This document shows, piece by piece, positions 27,170 through 37,168 of a DNA stretch of 44,012 bases. The translations under genes and the position numbers were made by a program. The notes under the pieces are model-generated. The model ran no database searches, was not told where the DNA came from, and saw only the letters and a program-made list of their open reading frames with translations. This stretch comes from Candidatus Colinaster equi. GTDB taxonomy: Bacteria > Bacillota > Clostridia > Lachnospirales > Lachnospiraceae. Positions within the stretch are counted from its first letter, which is position 1; each line of letters opens with the position of its first letter. Location: NCBI GenBank assembly GCA_018064425.1, contig JAGHVF010000030.1, positions 1 through 44,012 of the forward strand, read 5' to 3'.

Positions 27170-28162
27170 ATGCAAGCCACAGATATAGGAATTGATTTAG
27201 GTACAGCAAGTATTTTAGTATACATCAGAGGCAAGGGAGTAGTTCTTAAGGAGCCTTCTGTTGTAGCATTTGATAGAGATACTAATAAGATAAAAGCAAT
27301 CGGAGAGGATGCACGTCTTATGCTTGGTAGAACACCGGGCAACATTATTGCAGTCAGACCTCTTCGTCAGGGTGTTATTTCTGACTATACCGTTACAGAG
27401 AAGATGATGAAATATTTCATTCAGAAAGCGGTTGGCAGAAGATCTCTTCGTAAGCCACGTATTGCGGTATGTGTACCAAGCGGTGTTACGGAAGTAGAGA
27501 AAAAAGCCGTTGAGGATGCTACATACCAGGCAGGAGCAAGAGAAGTTGGTATCATTGAAGAGCCAATAGCAGCTGCTATCGGTGCAGGTATCGATATTTC
27601 AAAGCCATGCGGTAATATGATTGTTGATATAGGTGGTGGTACTACAGATATTGCTGTTATTTCACTTGGCGGTACTGTTGTAAGTACATCTATCAAGATT
27701 GCCGGCGATGATTTCGATGAAGCAATCGTAAGATATATGAGAAAGAAATATAATCTGTTAATCGGTGAGCGAATGGCAGAGGATATTAAGATAAATATCG
27801 GTTCGGCATACAAGAGAGCAGAGCCTGCATATTATGATGTAAAGGGACGTAATCTTGTTACAGGTTTGCCGAGAGTACTTAAGATTTCCAGTGAAGATAC
27901 AGAAGAAGCACTTAAGGATACAACATCTAAGATTGTTGAAGCAATTCACAGTGTTTTGGAGAAGACTCCACCGGAACTTGCAGCAGATATTGCAGACAGA
28001 GGTATTGTACTTACAGGTGGCGGTAGTTTGTTGAACGGTCTTGAGGATCTTATCTGTGCAAAGACCGGTATAACAACAATGACTGCAGAAGAACCAATGA
28101 CTGCTGTCGCTGTAGGAACAGGAAAGTACGTAGAATTCCTGTCAGGATATAGAGACGAATAA
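27170..28162 (+). CDS. mbl: MreB-family actin-like shape protein (Mbl type)
   Basis: 330 residues of the actin fold. It forms membrane-bound filaments that guide side-wall synthesis. Seen: phosphate-1 GIDLGTASILVYI, connect-1, phosphate-2 VDIGGGTTDIAVISLGG, and adenosine loop IVLTGGGSLLNGL. It could be called mreB, but no mreC or mreD follows; instead two flagellar rod genes do, exactly as in Bacillus mbl-flhO-flhP, so the Mbl name is preferred. AAAGGGG lies about 8 nt before ATG 27170. Confidence 0.92.
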   Translation: MQATDIGIDLGTASILVYIRGKGVVLKEPSVVAFDRDTNKIKAIGEDARLMLGRTPGNIIAVRPLRQGVISDYTVTEKMMKYFIQKAVGRRSLRKPRIAVCVPSGVTEVEKKAVEDATYQAGAREVGIIEEPIAAAIGAGIDISKPCGNMIVDIGGGTTDIAVISLGGTVVSTSIKIAGDDFDEAIVRYMRKKYNLLIGERMAEDIKINIGSAYKRAEPAYYDVKGRNLVTGLPRVLKISSEDTEEALKDTTSKIVEAIHSVLEKTPPELAADIADRGIVLTGGGSLLNGLEDLICAKTGITTMTAEEPMTAVAVGTGKYVEFLSGYRDE

Positions 28163-28185
28163 TTAGTTTATAGCAAGGAGGGTCT

Positions 28186-28959
28186 ATGTTTAAGGGACTG
28201 TACACTGCATACACAGGTATGATCAATGAACAGAACAGAATGGATGTGCTTACCAACAACTTAGCGAATTCCGATACAAACGGATTCAAAAAAGAGGGCG
28301 CAACAAGCCAGTCTTTTGACTCTGTCCTTGCCATTAAGATAAAGGATGCTTCCGAGAATGCCAATCTTCCGAAGAAAATTGGTATTGCCAATTTGGGTGT
28401 AAAAATTGGCGAAAACTATACCGACTATTCACAAGGTTCATTTAAGGTAACCGATAACACATATGATGTTGCTTTGTCCGGAACCGGCTTTTTTAACGTT
28501 GAATTTACCAATAAGGCCGGTGAGAAGAGTACAAAGTATACACGTGACGGAGCCTTTGTTGTTAATACACAAGGTTATTTGGTAACAAAGGACGGCGACT
28601 ATGTTCTGGGCACAAAGGGAAGAATTAAAGTTGATCCCAACAAGAAGGTTGACATTGATTCTCAGGGCAATATTTCTCAGGACGGAGCTTTTGTTGCAAC
28701 ACTTAAGGCTACGGATTTTGAAGATTACAATTATCTTGAACACTATGGTGAGAACTACTATCAACCGGTTGAAGGCGCAAAGACTATCAATGCCGATGTA
28801 ACATTCAATCAAGGATATTTGGAGACTTCAAATGTACAGGTAGTTCAGGAAATGGTAGAGATGATATCTGTTTCACGTCAGTATGAAAGCAATCAGAGAC
28901 TTATAACAACGATTGATTCAACTGCTCAGATAGCATCAACTCAGCTCGGAAAGGTATAA
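28186..28959 (+). CDS. flhO: Flagellar hook-basal body rod protein, FlgF/FlhO type
   Basis: 257 residues. It has the N-terminal rod motif LYTAYTGMINEQNRMDVLTNNLAN with SDTNGFKK, the central D1-like strands (ALSGTGFFNVE, YTRDGAFVVN) and the C-terminal LETSNVQVVQEMVEMISVSRQYE heptads that pack against the rod. No cleavable signal; export is by the flagellar type III apparatus. AAGGAGG precedes the ATG; it follows mbl by 23 nt and is probably cotranscribed. Confidence 0.92.
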   Translation: MFKGLYTAYTGMINEQNRMDVLTNNLANSDTNGFKKEGATSQSFDSVLAIKIKDASENANLPKKIGIANLGVKIGENYTDYSQGSFKVTDNTYDVALSGTGFFNVEFTNKAGEKSTKYTRDGAFVVNTQGYLVTKDGDYVLGTKGRIKVDPNKKVDIDSQGNISQDGAFVATLKATDFEDYNYLEHYGENYYQPVEGAKTINADVTFNQGYLETSNVQVVQEMVEMISVSRQYESNQRLITTIDSTAQIASTQLGKV

Positions 28960-28981
28960 TTCAAAGTAAGGAGGCATACTT

Positions 28982-29803
28982 ATGGTTAGATCTTTATGGT
29001 CGGCTGCAAGCGGTATGATAGCTCAGCAGACAAATGTAGATACAATTGCCAATAATTTGGCTAACGTCAACACAACAGGATATAAGGCAGAAGTTGCCGA
29101 ATTCAAATCTTTGTTGTATCAAACAATGCAGACAGAGACAACGTCAGCAAACGGTGAGAATAAGCCTATTAGTGCTCAGGTTGGTCTTGGTGTGCGCAAT
29201 TCATCAATCACATCGGTTTTCAAGCAGGGTTCATTGCTTGCCAGTACTTCGGACACAGCATTTGCTATAGAGGGAGACGGTTTCTTTGCTGTAAGAGGTG
29301 AAGACGGTACAACGATGTATACCAGAAACGGTAATTTCAATTTCAATACCGGTACAGGTTCCAATATTGTATTATCTACATCTGATGGTTTGCCGGTTTT
29401 GGACAGCAAGGGCAAACCGATTAATATTGATACAAACAGGTACGTTGTGAGTAAACTAACGGTAGATGCAGAAGGTAATTTGAGTTATCCGGATGCAAGT
29501 AATAATGCACAGCCAATTGGTATTAAGATTGGATTGTTCCAGTTCAACAATCCGTCAGGCCTTGAGAAAACAAGTGATACATTATATATACCGACGGCTG
29601 CATCGGGAAGAGCTTTGAATGAGGATAACACTCCTCGATTGACTAAGAGTAAGGTTATTCAGGGTTACCTTGAGGGCTCAAGTGTACAGGTAGTTGATGA
29701 GATGGTCAATATGATTGTTGCCCAAAGAGCATACGAGATGAATTCAAAGGCAATCACAACATCTGATGAGATGATGGAGTTGGCAAATAATCTGAAGAGA
29801 TAA
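28982..29803 (+). CDS. flhP: Flagellar distal rod protein, FlgG/FlhP type
   Basis: 273 residues. Same architecture as the previous gene: SLWSAASGMIAQQTNVDTIANNLAN with VNTTGYKAE, FAIEGDGFFAVRGEDG and YTRNGNFNF, ending in LEGSSVQVVDEMVNMIVAQRAYEMNSKAI. The distal rod crosses the wall and joins the hook. Similarity to FlgG is stronger than for the first copy. It starts 22 nt after the upstream stop with AAGGAGG. Confidence 0.93.
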   Translation: MVRSLWSAASGMIAQQTNVDTIANNLANVNTTGYKAEVAEFKSLLYQTMQTETTSANGENKPISAQVGLGVRNSSITSVFKQGSLLASTSDTAFAIEGDGFFAVRGEDGTTMYTRNGNFNFNTGTGSNIVLSTSDGLPVLDSKGKPINIDTNRYVVSKLTVDAEGNLSYPDASNNAQPIGIKIGLFQFNNPSGLEKTSDTLYIPTAASGRALNEDNTPRLTKSKVIQGYLEGSSVQVVDEMVNMIVAQRAYEMNSKAITTSDEMMELANNLKR

Positions 29804-29845
29804 TTTGTGACGTGTGTGTCATAAATATCTTTTGGAGGATAGCGT

Positions 29846-30205
29846 ATGAGTACTATAGATATTAATGGACTTACATCTGTATATTCGGATTATATGAGCG
29901 AGACTGCTAAGAACGCTCAGAGCGATAAACTAAAAAGTGTGGCAAAAGGCGATTATTCCAATGCAACTGATGATGAATTAATGGATGCCTGCAAACAGTT
30001 TGAGAGTTATTTTTTGGAGCAGGTATTCAAGGAAATGGCTAAGACTGTTCCAACAGGCAATACGGAAGATCAGGCCACTTCCAATCTTGTAGATTTTTTT
30101 AAAGACAGTACAATTCAAGAACTTGCATCAAATTCTACAGAGACTAACAGCTTGGGATTGGCGCAGATGCTTTACGAGCAAATGAAGAGAAATATCAACG
30201 GTTAA
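29846..30205 (+). CDS. flgJ: Rod-binding protein, FlgJ N-terminal type
   Basis: 119 residues. The centre DDELMDACKQFESYFLEQVFKEMAKTVP matches the FlgJ N-terminal rod-cap domain, and the end SLGLAQMLYEQMKRN is the usual closing helix. The muramidase domain of the proteobacterial FlgJ is missing, as is normal for this form in Firmicutes; wall opening must come from another enzyme. GGAGG lies upstream and a terminator follows. Confidence 0.88.
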   Translation: MSTIDINGLTSVYSDYMSETAKNAQSDKLKSVAKGDYSNATDDELMDACKQFESYFLEQVFKEMAKTVPTGNTEDQATSNLVDFFKDSTIQELASNSTETNSLGLAQMLYEQMKRNING

Positions 30206-30210
30206 GTGTG

Positions 30211-30236
30211 AGGTCGCTTTTGGGCGACCTTTCTTT
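30211..30236 (+). terminator. Intrinsic terminator of the mbl-flagellar operon
   Basis: AGGTCGC/GCGACCT stem with a TTTTGG loop and TTCTTT tail. Confidence 0.85.
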
Positions 30237-30271
30237 ACATTTCATATATATCATGTCTTATAGAGGTTATT

Positions 30272-32497
30272 ATGGAATCATATCAAGGATATATTGATCA
30301 CTTTTTATTCAAGAATGATACAAACGGATACGGCGTACTTGAATTGGACACAGAGGATGATGACATTATCTGTGTCGGTACCTTTACGGGCATTTCACAA
30401 GGCGAGACTATAGAAGTTGAAGGGGAATGGGTAGAACATCCGACGTATGGACCTCAGCTTAAAGTATCATCATGCAAAGTGATTGAGCCGACCGGAATAT
30501 TGGATATGGAAAGATATCTTGCGAGTGGTGCAATCAAAGGCGTAGGTCCGTCGATTGCAAAAAAGATTATCAAAAAATTCGGAAAAGACACATTTCGAAT
30601 TATTGAAGAAGAACCTGAACGTTTGGTGGAAATCAAAGGAATCAGTGAGAGAATTGCCATACAGATTGCAACACAGATGGAAGAACGCAGAGAACTGCGT
30701 GATACGGTTATGTTTTTGCAAAAATACGGTATAAGCAATAATATGGCGATAAAACTGTTTGAGGTATATGGTATAACAATCAAATCAATTTTGCTGGAGA
30801 ATCCATATAAACTGGCGGAGGATGTTGACGGTATCGGATTTAGAAAAGCAGATGAGATAGCAACACATGTTGGAATAAAGATTGATTCACAATATAGGTT
30901 ACAGTGTGGTTTGATATATGTGTTGAACCAGGCTGCAGCAGAGGGACACGTATATTTACCGAAGAATATTTTGCTTGATAGAGCCAATGAATTGATGGGA
31001 GTCGGACAGTCTCTTATCGAGAACGAAATCCCCGAATTGATTATGAATAAAAAAATAATCATGAAGAATGAAAGCGGTACGGATAATTGTTATACGGCAA
31101 TGATGTATTATGAGGAATTGGGATGTGCGAGAATGTTGTCACAACTCAATCTCAGACTTGATAACAGAGACAGTAATACGATAGATGATGAAGTTAACGA
31201 AGCAATGGCGGCACTGGATATTGAATTGGATGAGCTGCAACGTGAGGCTGTTATCGGAGCGATAAAGAGCGGTGTATTTATTCTTACGGGTGGTCCGGGC
31301 ACAGGTAAAACGACGACAATTAATGCAATAATCAACTACTTTGTGTCAAAGAAGAAAGATATTATGTTGGCTGCTCCGACGGGACGTGCGGCAAAACGAA
31401 TGACAGAGGCTACAGGATATGAAGCCAAGACGATACATCGACTGTTGGAAGTAAGCGGAAATGTTGAGGGCGGTGGAGTTAGATTCGATAGGAATGAAGA
31501 TAATCCGCTTGAGTGTGATGTTGTTATTATTGATGAAGCATCAATGGTAGATATTCATCTGTTCTATTCATTGCTAAAAGCAATGGTTGCCGGGATGCAT
31601 CTGATTATTGTGGGTGATGATAATCAGTTACCGAGTGTAGGACCGGGACAGGTACTACATGATCTTATTATGTCTGCAAAATTTCAAAATGTTTGTTTAA
31701 CAAAGATTTTCAGACAAGCAACTCATAGCGATATTGTTGTGAATGCACATAAGATAAATAAGGGTGAAGAGATACAGTTAGATAATAAGAGCGAAGACTT
31801 TTTCTTTCTTGAAAGAAACGACACAAATGTCATATATAAGCATATGGTGCTACTTATTACACAAAAATTGCCCAAGTATGTAAACAGCGATCCGTTTCAA
31901 ATACAGGTATTGACACCTACCAGAATAGGTAATCTCGGAGTTGAAGCGCTAAATAAAGTGTTGCAGCAATATCTTAATCCGCCTGCTAAAAATAAGAAAG
32001 AGCATATGATGGGTGAGACGCTTTTTCGTGAAGGCGACAAAGTCATGCAGATTAAGAATAATTACAATCTCGAATGGGAGATAATGTCATCATACAATAT
32101 TGCAGCAGATTCCGGCACAGGTGTCTTCAATGGTGACATGGGTGTCATTAAGGAAATAAATACTGCACTCCAAAGTGTAAAAGTGGAGTTTGATGATGGC
32201 CGAACGGTACGATATTCTTTTAGCGGTTTGGATGAGCTTGAGTTGTCGTATGCCGTTACAATTCATAAATCACAGGGAAGTGAATATCCTGCTGTGGTTA
32301 TACCGTTACTTGGTGGACCGAGACAGTTGCTTAATCGTAATCTTTTATACACCGGAGTAACCAGAGCAAAGAAATGCGTAACTATATTGGGGAGTAAAGA
32401 TACGCTAAATACGATGATTCACAATGAATCGGAGAAAATAAGATATACCGGATTAACCTCACGAATAAGAGAAGTAGAAGAAGGAGAATGTGTATAA
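30272..32497 (+). CDS. recD2: RecD2-type 5'-3' DNA helicase
   Basis: 741 residues. The N-terminal region has an OB-like fold and helix-hairpin-helix repeats (GAIKGVGPSIAKKIIKKFG, EIKGISERIA, DVDGIGFRKADEIA), typical of RecD2 enzymes that work without RecBC. The helicase core has Walker A TGGPGTGKTT near residue 340, IIDEASMVD, GDDNQLPSVGPGQVL and the C-terminal YAVTIHKSQGSEYP. Related to replication-fork maintenance and repair. It overlaps comFC by 8 nt. Confidence 0.94.
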   Translation: MESYQGYIDHFLFKNDTNGYGVLELDTEDDDIICVGTFTGISQGETIEVEGEWVEHPTYGPQLKVSSCKVIEPTGILDMERYLASGAIKGVGPSIAKKIIKKFGKDTFRIIEEEPERLVEIKGISERIAIQIATQMEERRELRDTVMFLQKYGISNNMAIKLFEVYGITIKSILLENPYKLAEDVDGIGFRKADEIATHVGIKIDSQYRLQCGLIYVLNQAAAEGHVYLPKNILLDRANELMGVGQSLIENEIPELIMNKKIIMKNESGTDNCYTAMMYYEELGCARMLSQLNLRLDNRDSNTIDDEVNEAMAALDIELDELQREAVIGAIKSGVFILTGGPGTGKTTTINAIINYFVSKKKDIMLAAPTGRAAKRMTEATGYEAKTIHRLLEVSGNVEGGGVRFDRNEDNPLECDVVIIDEASMVDIHLFYSLLKAMVAGMHLIIVGDDNQLPSVGPGQVLHDLIMSAKFQNVCLTKIFRQATHSDIVVNAHKINKGEEIQLDNKSEDFFFLERNDTNVIYKHMVLLITQKLPKYVNSDPFQIQVLTPTRIGNLGVEALNKVLQQYLNPPAKNKKEHMMGETLFREGDKVMQIKNNYNLEWEIMSSYNIAADSGTGVFNGDMGVIKEINTALQSVKVEFDDGRTVRYSFSGLDELELSYAVTIHKSQGSEYPAVVIPLLGGPRQLLNRNLLYTGVTRAKKCVTILGSKDTLNTMIHNESEKIRYTGLTSRIREVEEGECV

Positions 32498-33191
32498 AAG
32501 ACTAATTTCTGCCCTTTTTCCGAGAAGATGCGCAATATGCGATAAGGCGATAGAGGAAGGGAAATACATCTGCGCGGAATGTGAGAGGATTGTCCGTCCG
32601 ATTGATGGTGATACCTGCAGGAAATGCGGTAAACGGCTCAGTGATTCCACTCGTTTGTACTGTTATGATTGCAGCAGAAAAATACATCAATATGACAGAG
32701 GTTTTTCCGTATTTGATTATGCACTTGTAAAACAGAGCCTGTATCGCTTCAAATATGCGGGAAGAGCAGAATATGCATGCTACTATGCAAAGGCTGCAAA
32801 CGATTCGCTGGGTGATGTTCTACGTGAATTGAAAGCTGATGCAATTGTTCCGATACCGATACATCGAAGAAGGCTGGCTATACGTGGATATAATCAGGCA
32901 CAAGAGTTTGCAAAGAGATTGTCGGAGTATATTAATGTGCCGATTGTGAATGATTATGTAAAACGTCAAAAGGCAACCGTACCGCTGAAGTTATTGGATG
33001 AAAAAGAGCGAAAGAATAATCTTATGGGGGCTTTTATAATTGCTCGAAATGATGTAAAATATAATACAATTATACTGGTTGATGACATATATACGACCGG
33101 CAGTACTGTAGATGCTGTAGCCAGTGTTTGTCGGTCATCAGGGTGTAGCAAGATATATGTATTGACAATAGCAATAGGAAAAGGACTATAG
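32490..33191 (+). CDS. comFC: ComF-family protein (phosphoribosyltransferase fold)
   Basis: 233 residues. An N-terminal four-Cys zinc ribbon (CAICD, CAEC, then CRKCGK and CYDCS) is followed by a phosphoribosyltransferase-like domain ending in the PRPP loop IILVDDIYTTGSTVDA. ComFC supports uptake and processing of transforming DNA in Bacillus. Start is GTG 32490; AAGGAG is only 3 nt upstream, so initiation probably depends on coupling with recD2. yvyF follows after 11 nt, the same neighbour as in Bacillus. Confidence 0.9.
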   Translation: MYKRLISALFPRRCAICDKAIEEGKYICAECERIVRPIDGDTCRKCGKRLSDSTRLYCYDCSRKIHQYDRGFSVFDYALVKQSLYRFKYAGRAEYACYYAKAANDSLGDVLRELKADAIVPIPIHRRRLAIRGYNQAQEFAKRLSEYINVPIVNDYVKRQKATVPLKLLDEKERKNNLMGAFIIARNDVKYNTIILVDDIYTTGSTVDAVASVCRSSGCSKIYVLTIAIGKGL

Positions 33192-33202
33192 GAGGGTTTG
33201 TC

Positions 33203-33619
33203 ATGAATGTAAGAAACTGCAGAAAATGTAAAAGACTTTTTAATTATGTCGTTGGACCTATTATTTGTCCTGTATGCAAAGATGAGATGGAAGCAGAATT
33301 CCAGAAAGTAAAGAAGTATGTTCAGGAGAATCCAAGATGTGATATTCGTACTGTATCTGAGGAGTGTGAGGTTGATCCACAGCAGATTAGAGATTGGGTA
33401 AGAGAGGAACGTCTTGAATTTGCCAGCGACAGCGGTGTGGGACTGAATTGTGAGAAGTGCGGTAAATCGATATCTTCCGGAAGATTTTGCCCGGAATGTA
33501 AAAGAGATATGACTAATTCGTTTAACAATGCTATTGGCATTGGCAGAGGTACTGCACCGGCAAAAGAGGTTAAGAAGCCTACAAAAGAGAATCCGAAGAT
33601 GAGATTCCTTGATCAGTAA
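33203..33619 (+). CDS. yvyF: YvyF-type flagellar operon protein, zinc ribbons
   Basis: 138 residues. It has an N-terminal CRKCKRLF...CPVCKDE ribbon, a central short winged-helix-like segment (TVSEECEVDPQQIRDWVREER) and a second ribbon CEKCGKSI...CPECKRD. This matches the flagellar operon protein family that lies between comF and flgM in Bacillus; flgM is not present here. Its role is unknown, presumably regulatory. Confidence 0.85.
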   Translation: MNVRNCRKCKRLFNYVVGPIICPVCKDEMEAEFQKVKKYVQENPRCDIRTVSEECEVDPQQIRDWVREERLEFASDSGVGLNCEKCGKSISSGRFCPECKRDMTNSFNNAIGIGRGTAPAKEVKKPTKENPKMRFLDQ

Positions 33620-33634
33620 CATTCGGAGTAAGTA

Positions 33635-34018
33635 ATGGTTAATAAAGAAAAAGTAATACTAATGACGAAACTTGCGGCATATGAGCAAGGCGAAGGACGT
33701 AAAGTGATACCGATTGCCAATTACTTTAGAAGTGATTATATCGGACTTCAGTTGCTGCGTTCCTTTGTTGCGGGGACTATTGCTTTCTTTGCGATTGTAG
33801 CAATATTGATATTCTATAATTTTGAGAAGATTATGCAGGATGTCTACAATACCGATATGCTGGCTTTTGCCAAGAAAATAGGAATCATATACGGAATATG
33901 CATGGTGATATATTTGGTGATTTCTTATATCTTGGCGGTATACAGATATGGAAAGGCGAAAAGTAGTATAAAGACTTATTATGCCAATCTGAAAAAGCTG
34001 AATAAGTTTTATGAATAG
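33635..34018 (+). CDS. Unrecognised small membrane protein
   Basis: 127 residues with two hydrophobic segments (about 43-62, FVAGTIAFFAIVAILIFYNF, and 85-107, IGIIYGICMVIYLVISYILAV). The N-terminal 35 residues are polar (MTKLAAYEQGEGRKVIPIANYFRSDYIGL) and the C-terminal tail is basic, so both ends probably face the cytoplasm. I do not recognise a family. It is 15 nt after yvyF and 8 nt before the next membrane gene, so it belongs to the recD2-to-glmM operon. No convincing ribosome site was found beyond GGAG 7-8 nt upstream. Confidence 0.75.
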   Translation: MVNKEKVILMTKLAAYEQGEGRKVIPIANYFRSDYIGLQLLRSFVAGTIAFFAIVAILIFYNFEKIMQDVYNTDMLAFAKKIGIIYGICMVIYLVISYILAVYRYGKAKSSIKTYYANLKKLNKFYE

Positions 34019-34026
34019 GTAGAGAA

Positions 34027-35034
34027 ATGTCGAGTTTTATTGAAGTAAAAGAGTCTGCAAAAAGAATATATTCTAAATATGATGCGTACATCAATCCGAT
34101 TTTGAAGTTTTTGCTGGCAGTAATTGTTTTGTCGGTAATTAATGCAAAAATGGGATATATGACAAAGCTTGATAACATTGTAATTGTTCTTGTTTTGGCA
34201 CTTGTATGTTCATTTATGCCGATGCAGATAATGGCTGTCATTACGGGCTTGTTTATGTTATTGCATATGTATGCATTGACTGTGGAATGCGCAATAGTGG
34301 GAGGAATACTGTTTTTCCTCATGTTTTTGCTTTATGTGCGATTCGCTCCAAAGGAGACAATAGTGGTGTTGTTAACACCGATATTGTTTTTGCTTAAGAT
34401 TCCGTACGTCATGCCGATAGCCATGGGATTAATTGGTGGTCCGGCTTCAATCATTTCTGTGACTTTTGGTGTAGTCATTTCATATCTGGTTGAATTTGTT
34501 TCATCCAATGCATCTACGCTGGATCATGTTGAAGATGGCAATATGATTAGCAGATTGCGTATGATAGTAGACGGATTGTTAGCAAACAAGTCTATGTTTA
34601 TTATGATTGTTGCTTTTGCTGTTACATTGTTATTGGTCAATGTAATCAGAAGAAGATCAATCAATTTTGCATGGACAATTGCAATAGTATCCGGTGTGAT
34701 ATGTAATATCGTAATGTTGCTTATCGGTGATTTGGTATTTGAAGTCAACTATTCGGTTGGTGGATTATTGATAGGTAATGTCATTGGCGGATTGCTGTGT
34801 TCAATATTACAGTTTTTCAATTTCCATCTTGATTATCAAAAGGTTGAGAATCTTCAGTTTGAAGATGATGAATATTATTATTATGTGAAAGCGGTTCCTA
34901 AAGTTGCTGTAGGAGTACCGAATAAGAAGGTGAAGAAGATAAATCCTAACAGACCACCTCAGCCGCAGTCACATAACGGTACAGCACGAACTGTACGAAC
35001 AGCGAACGGAACAACGAGGACAATTAGGAAATAG
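34027..35034 (+). CDS. Unrecognised polytopic membrane protein
   Basis: 335 residues with about eight hydrophobic segments between residues 24 and 265 (for example FLLAVIVLSVINA, IVIVLVLALVCSFMPMQIMAVI, MFIMIVAFAVTLLLVNVI). A cytoplasmic tail of about 70 residues follows, containing an acidic FEDDEYYYYVK patch and ending in a Pro, Thr and Arg rich stretch (PNRPPQPQSHN, then repeated TART/TVRT/TTRT units). It sits 14 nt upstream of cdaA and may form part of the c-di-AMP synthesis machinery, but that is inference from position. No family recognised. Confidence 0.75.
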   Translation: MSSFIEVKESAKRIYSKYDAYINPILKFLLAVIVLSVINAKMGYMTKLDNIVIVLVLALVCSFMPMQIMAVITGLFMLLHMYALTVECAIVGGILFFLMFLLYVRFAPKETIVVLLTPILFLLKIPYVMPIAMGLIGGPASIISVTFGVVISYLVEFVSSNASTLDHVEDGNMISRLRMIVDGLLANKSMFIMIVAFAVTLLLVNVIRRRSINFAWTIAIVSGVICNIVMLLIGDLVFEVNYSVGGLLIGNVIGGLLCSILQFFNFHLDYQKVENLQFEDDEYYYYVKAVPKVAVGVPNKKVKKINPNRPPQPQSHNGTARTVRTANGTTRTIRK

Positions 35035-35048
35035 AGTTAATAGTAGCA

Positions 35049-35930
35049 ATGGAACAGATTAAGTATTTTGCAGAGAGATATTTATCCAATCTGCATATTC
35101 CAACAATTCAAATATCTGACATTGTCGAGATTCTGATTATATCATTTATGGTATATCACATTATGGTATGGATTAAGAATACCAAGGCATGGTCGCTGTT
35201 AAAGGGTGTCGTTGTAATTATGGCATTCGTACTTATTGCCGCCATTTTTGAGATGAATACCATAATATGGATTGTCAAAAATGCATTTTCTATTGCAGTT
35301 ATCGCAATTGTAATCGTATTACAACCTGAATTACGAAGAGCTTTGGAAGAATTGGGAAGAAAGAATTTCTTTTCTTCTTTTATTCGTATTGACAGTAAAG
35401 CTGAGACGGGATTATTTTCCGATATGACCATTCGTGAGATAACAAGAGCATGTATGGATATGGGTAAGGTACGTACAGGTGCCCTTATTGTTGTGCGTCA
35501 AACGGATAGTCTTGATGAGTATGAGAGAACAGGAATAGCAATTGATGGTATAGTTACCAGCCAGTTACTTATTAATATTTTTGAACATAATACGCCGCTT
35601 CATGACGGCGCTGTAATAATATGCGGAGACAGAATTACTTCAGCTACATGTTATCTGCCACTGTCTGATAATATGATGCTTAGCAAAGATCTTGGTACAA
35701 GACATCGTGCGGGTGTCGGAATGACAGAATCGACGGATGCAATGGTTGTTATTGTTTCTGAGGAAACCGGAGCTACGAGTGTTGCATACAAAGGCGAATT
35801 GTACAGAGATTTGGATGCCGAAGAATTGGAAATGAAGTTAGAGAGTATACAGAATAAGCATTCAGAGGAGAAGAAGAGATCCATCTGGAAGGGAAAGGGA
35901 GGCAAAAATGAGAAAAAAGCTGACCAATAA
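35049..35930 (+). CDS. cdaA: Diadenylate cyclase CdaA
   Basis: 293 residues. Three N-terminal membrane segments (about 22-90), then the DAC domain that joins two ATP into c-di-AMP. Catalytic motifs are intact: LHDGAVIICGDRI (DGA) and GTRHRAGVGMTE (RHR). The C-terminal tail is highly charged ([19 protein letters not shown]). It overlaps cdaR by 23 nt, followed by glmM, the conserved regulation set in which CdaR and GlmM bind and control the cyclase. Confidence 0.97.
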   Translation: MEQIKYFAERYLSNLHIPTIQISDIVEILIISFMVYHIMVWIKNTKAWSLLKGVVVIMAFVLIAAIFEMNTIIWIVKNAFSIAVIAIVIVLQPELRRALEELGRKNFFSSFIRIDSKAETGLFSDMTIREITRACMDMGKVRTGALIVVRQTDSLDEYERTGIAIDGIVTSQLLINIFEHNTPLHDGAVIICGDRITSATCYLPLSDNMMLSKDLGTRHRAGVGMTESTDAMVVIVSEETGATSVAYKGELYRDLDAEELEMKLESIQNKHSEEKKRSIWKGKGGKNEKKADQ

Positions 35931-37167
35931 CCTGGGATTGAAGATACTTGCTGTTCTGTTTTCAGCATGCCTATGGATAATAGCGATCAATATCAATGAT
36001 CCTGTTACACAGGATAGCTATAACGTGTCTGTGAAGATGTTAAATATGGCTACATTAACATCTGCGGGAAAATATGTAGAAGTGCTTGATAATACTGACA
36101 GTATTCGTGTTACTGTGCGTGGCAGTCGTAATGTGCTTACTAATTTTTCCGGAGAGAATATTGTTGCTACAGCTGATTTGACAAAGATGGAAGAAGACGG
36201 AATGGTTCCGATCGAACTTAGTACAACAAAGATTAGTGATAAGATTGAGAGTATTCGTTCTGATAAGCAGTATGTATATGTTAATGTTGAGAATATCAGT
36301 AAGCAGCAGCTTCCGATTACTGTAAATGTTCAGAATGAGCCACAGGAAGGATATATACTTGGCAATACATATGCTGCGCAGAACGTTGTGATTGTATCAG
36401 GTCCGGAGTCTGTAGTTAGTAAAATTGATAAAGCGGCGGTTGAGATAAATGTCGACGCTGCCATAAGTGATGTAAATATTTCTTTGCCGATTTTGTTGTA
36501 TGACGATGAGGGTAATGTGGTTGATATGTCCAAGATTACAATGAGTAAGAATGAAGTATCAACAACGGCTTCAATTCTTGAGACGAAAGAGATACCGATT
36601 AATTGTACATATGCAGGTAGTCTGTTAGATGGATATATTGTTACAGGAAAGGTTCAGTGTGAGCCACAGACTGTTACTGTTGCCGCGAAGTCAAATGTAA
36701 TACGTAAGCTGAATGCGGTTGAAGCTACTGATGCAATAGATATAAGCGGTTGCGATTCGGATGCAAAGGCGCAAATTGATGTTAATGAATACCTTCCTGA
36801 TGGTGTGAGTGTAGTGAACGGAACAGGAAAAGTGAATGTTACTGTGCATATTGTAAAGGAAGCAGAAGAGGAGATGAATCTGTCAGCAAGTAAGGTTCAT
36901 ATAACCAATGTGCCGGATGGATACAGTGCAAGTCTTGATGAAGATGATGCAAAAATAGCAATATTGGTTGCCGGATTAAAAAGCGAGATAGATACAATCA
37001 ACGAGGAAGAGTTGGTTGGTGTTGTTGATATTGCGAAATATATGGAAGAAGAGGGTAAACAGACGATTACAAGCGGAACATATAGCATTCCGGTTGACAT
37101 AACGTTTGGGGAAAATACACGTTTGGCACGTGAATGTAAAGTTCGCGTGAAGGTGAAAGGAGAATAG
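35908..37167 (+). CDS. cdaR: CdaA regulatory protein CdaR (YbbR-like repeats)
   Basis: 419 residues. An N-terminal membrane anchor ([15 protein letters not shown], about 11-25) places the rest outside the cell. Four YbbR-like repeats follow, seen as recurring beta units starting at [35 protein letters not shown] and [13 protein letters not shown]; the repeats probably sense the envelope and modulate CdaA. AAGGGAGG precedes the ATG inside the cdaA gene. glmM begins 1 nt after its stop. Confidence 0.94.
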   Translation: MRKKLTNNLGLKILAVLFSACLWIIAININDPVTQDSYNVSVKMLNMATLTSAGKYVEVLDNTDSIRVTVRGSRNVLTNFSGENIVATADLTKMEEDGMVPIELSTTKISDKIESIRSDKQYVYVNVENISKQQLPITVNVQNEPQEGYILGNTYAAQNVVIVSGPESVVSKIDKAAVEINVDAAISDVNISLPILLYDDEGNVVDMSKITMSKNEVSTTASILETKEIPINCTYAGSLLDGYIVTGKVQCEPQTVTVAAKSNVIRKLNAVEATDAIDISGCDSDAKAQIDVNEYLPDGVSVVNGTGKVNVTVHIVKEAEEEMNLSASKVHITNVPDGYSASLDEDDAKIAILVAGLKSEIDTINEEELVGVVDIAKYMEEEGKQTITSGTYSIPVDITFGENTRLARECKVRVKVKGE

Positions 37168-37168
37168 A

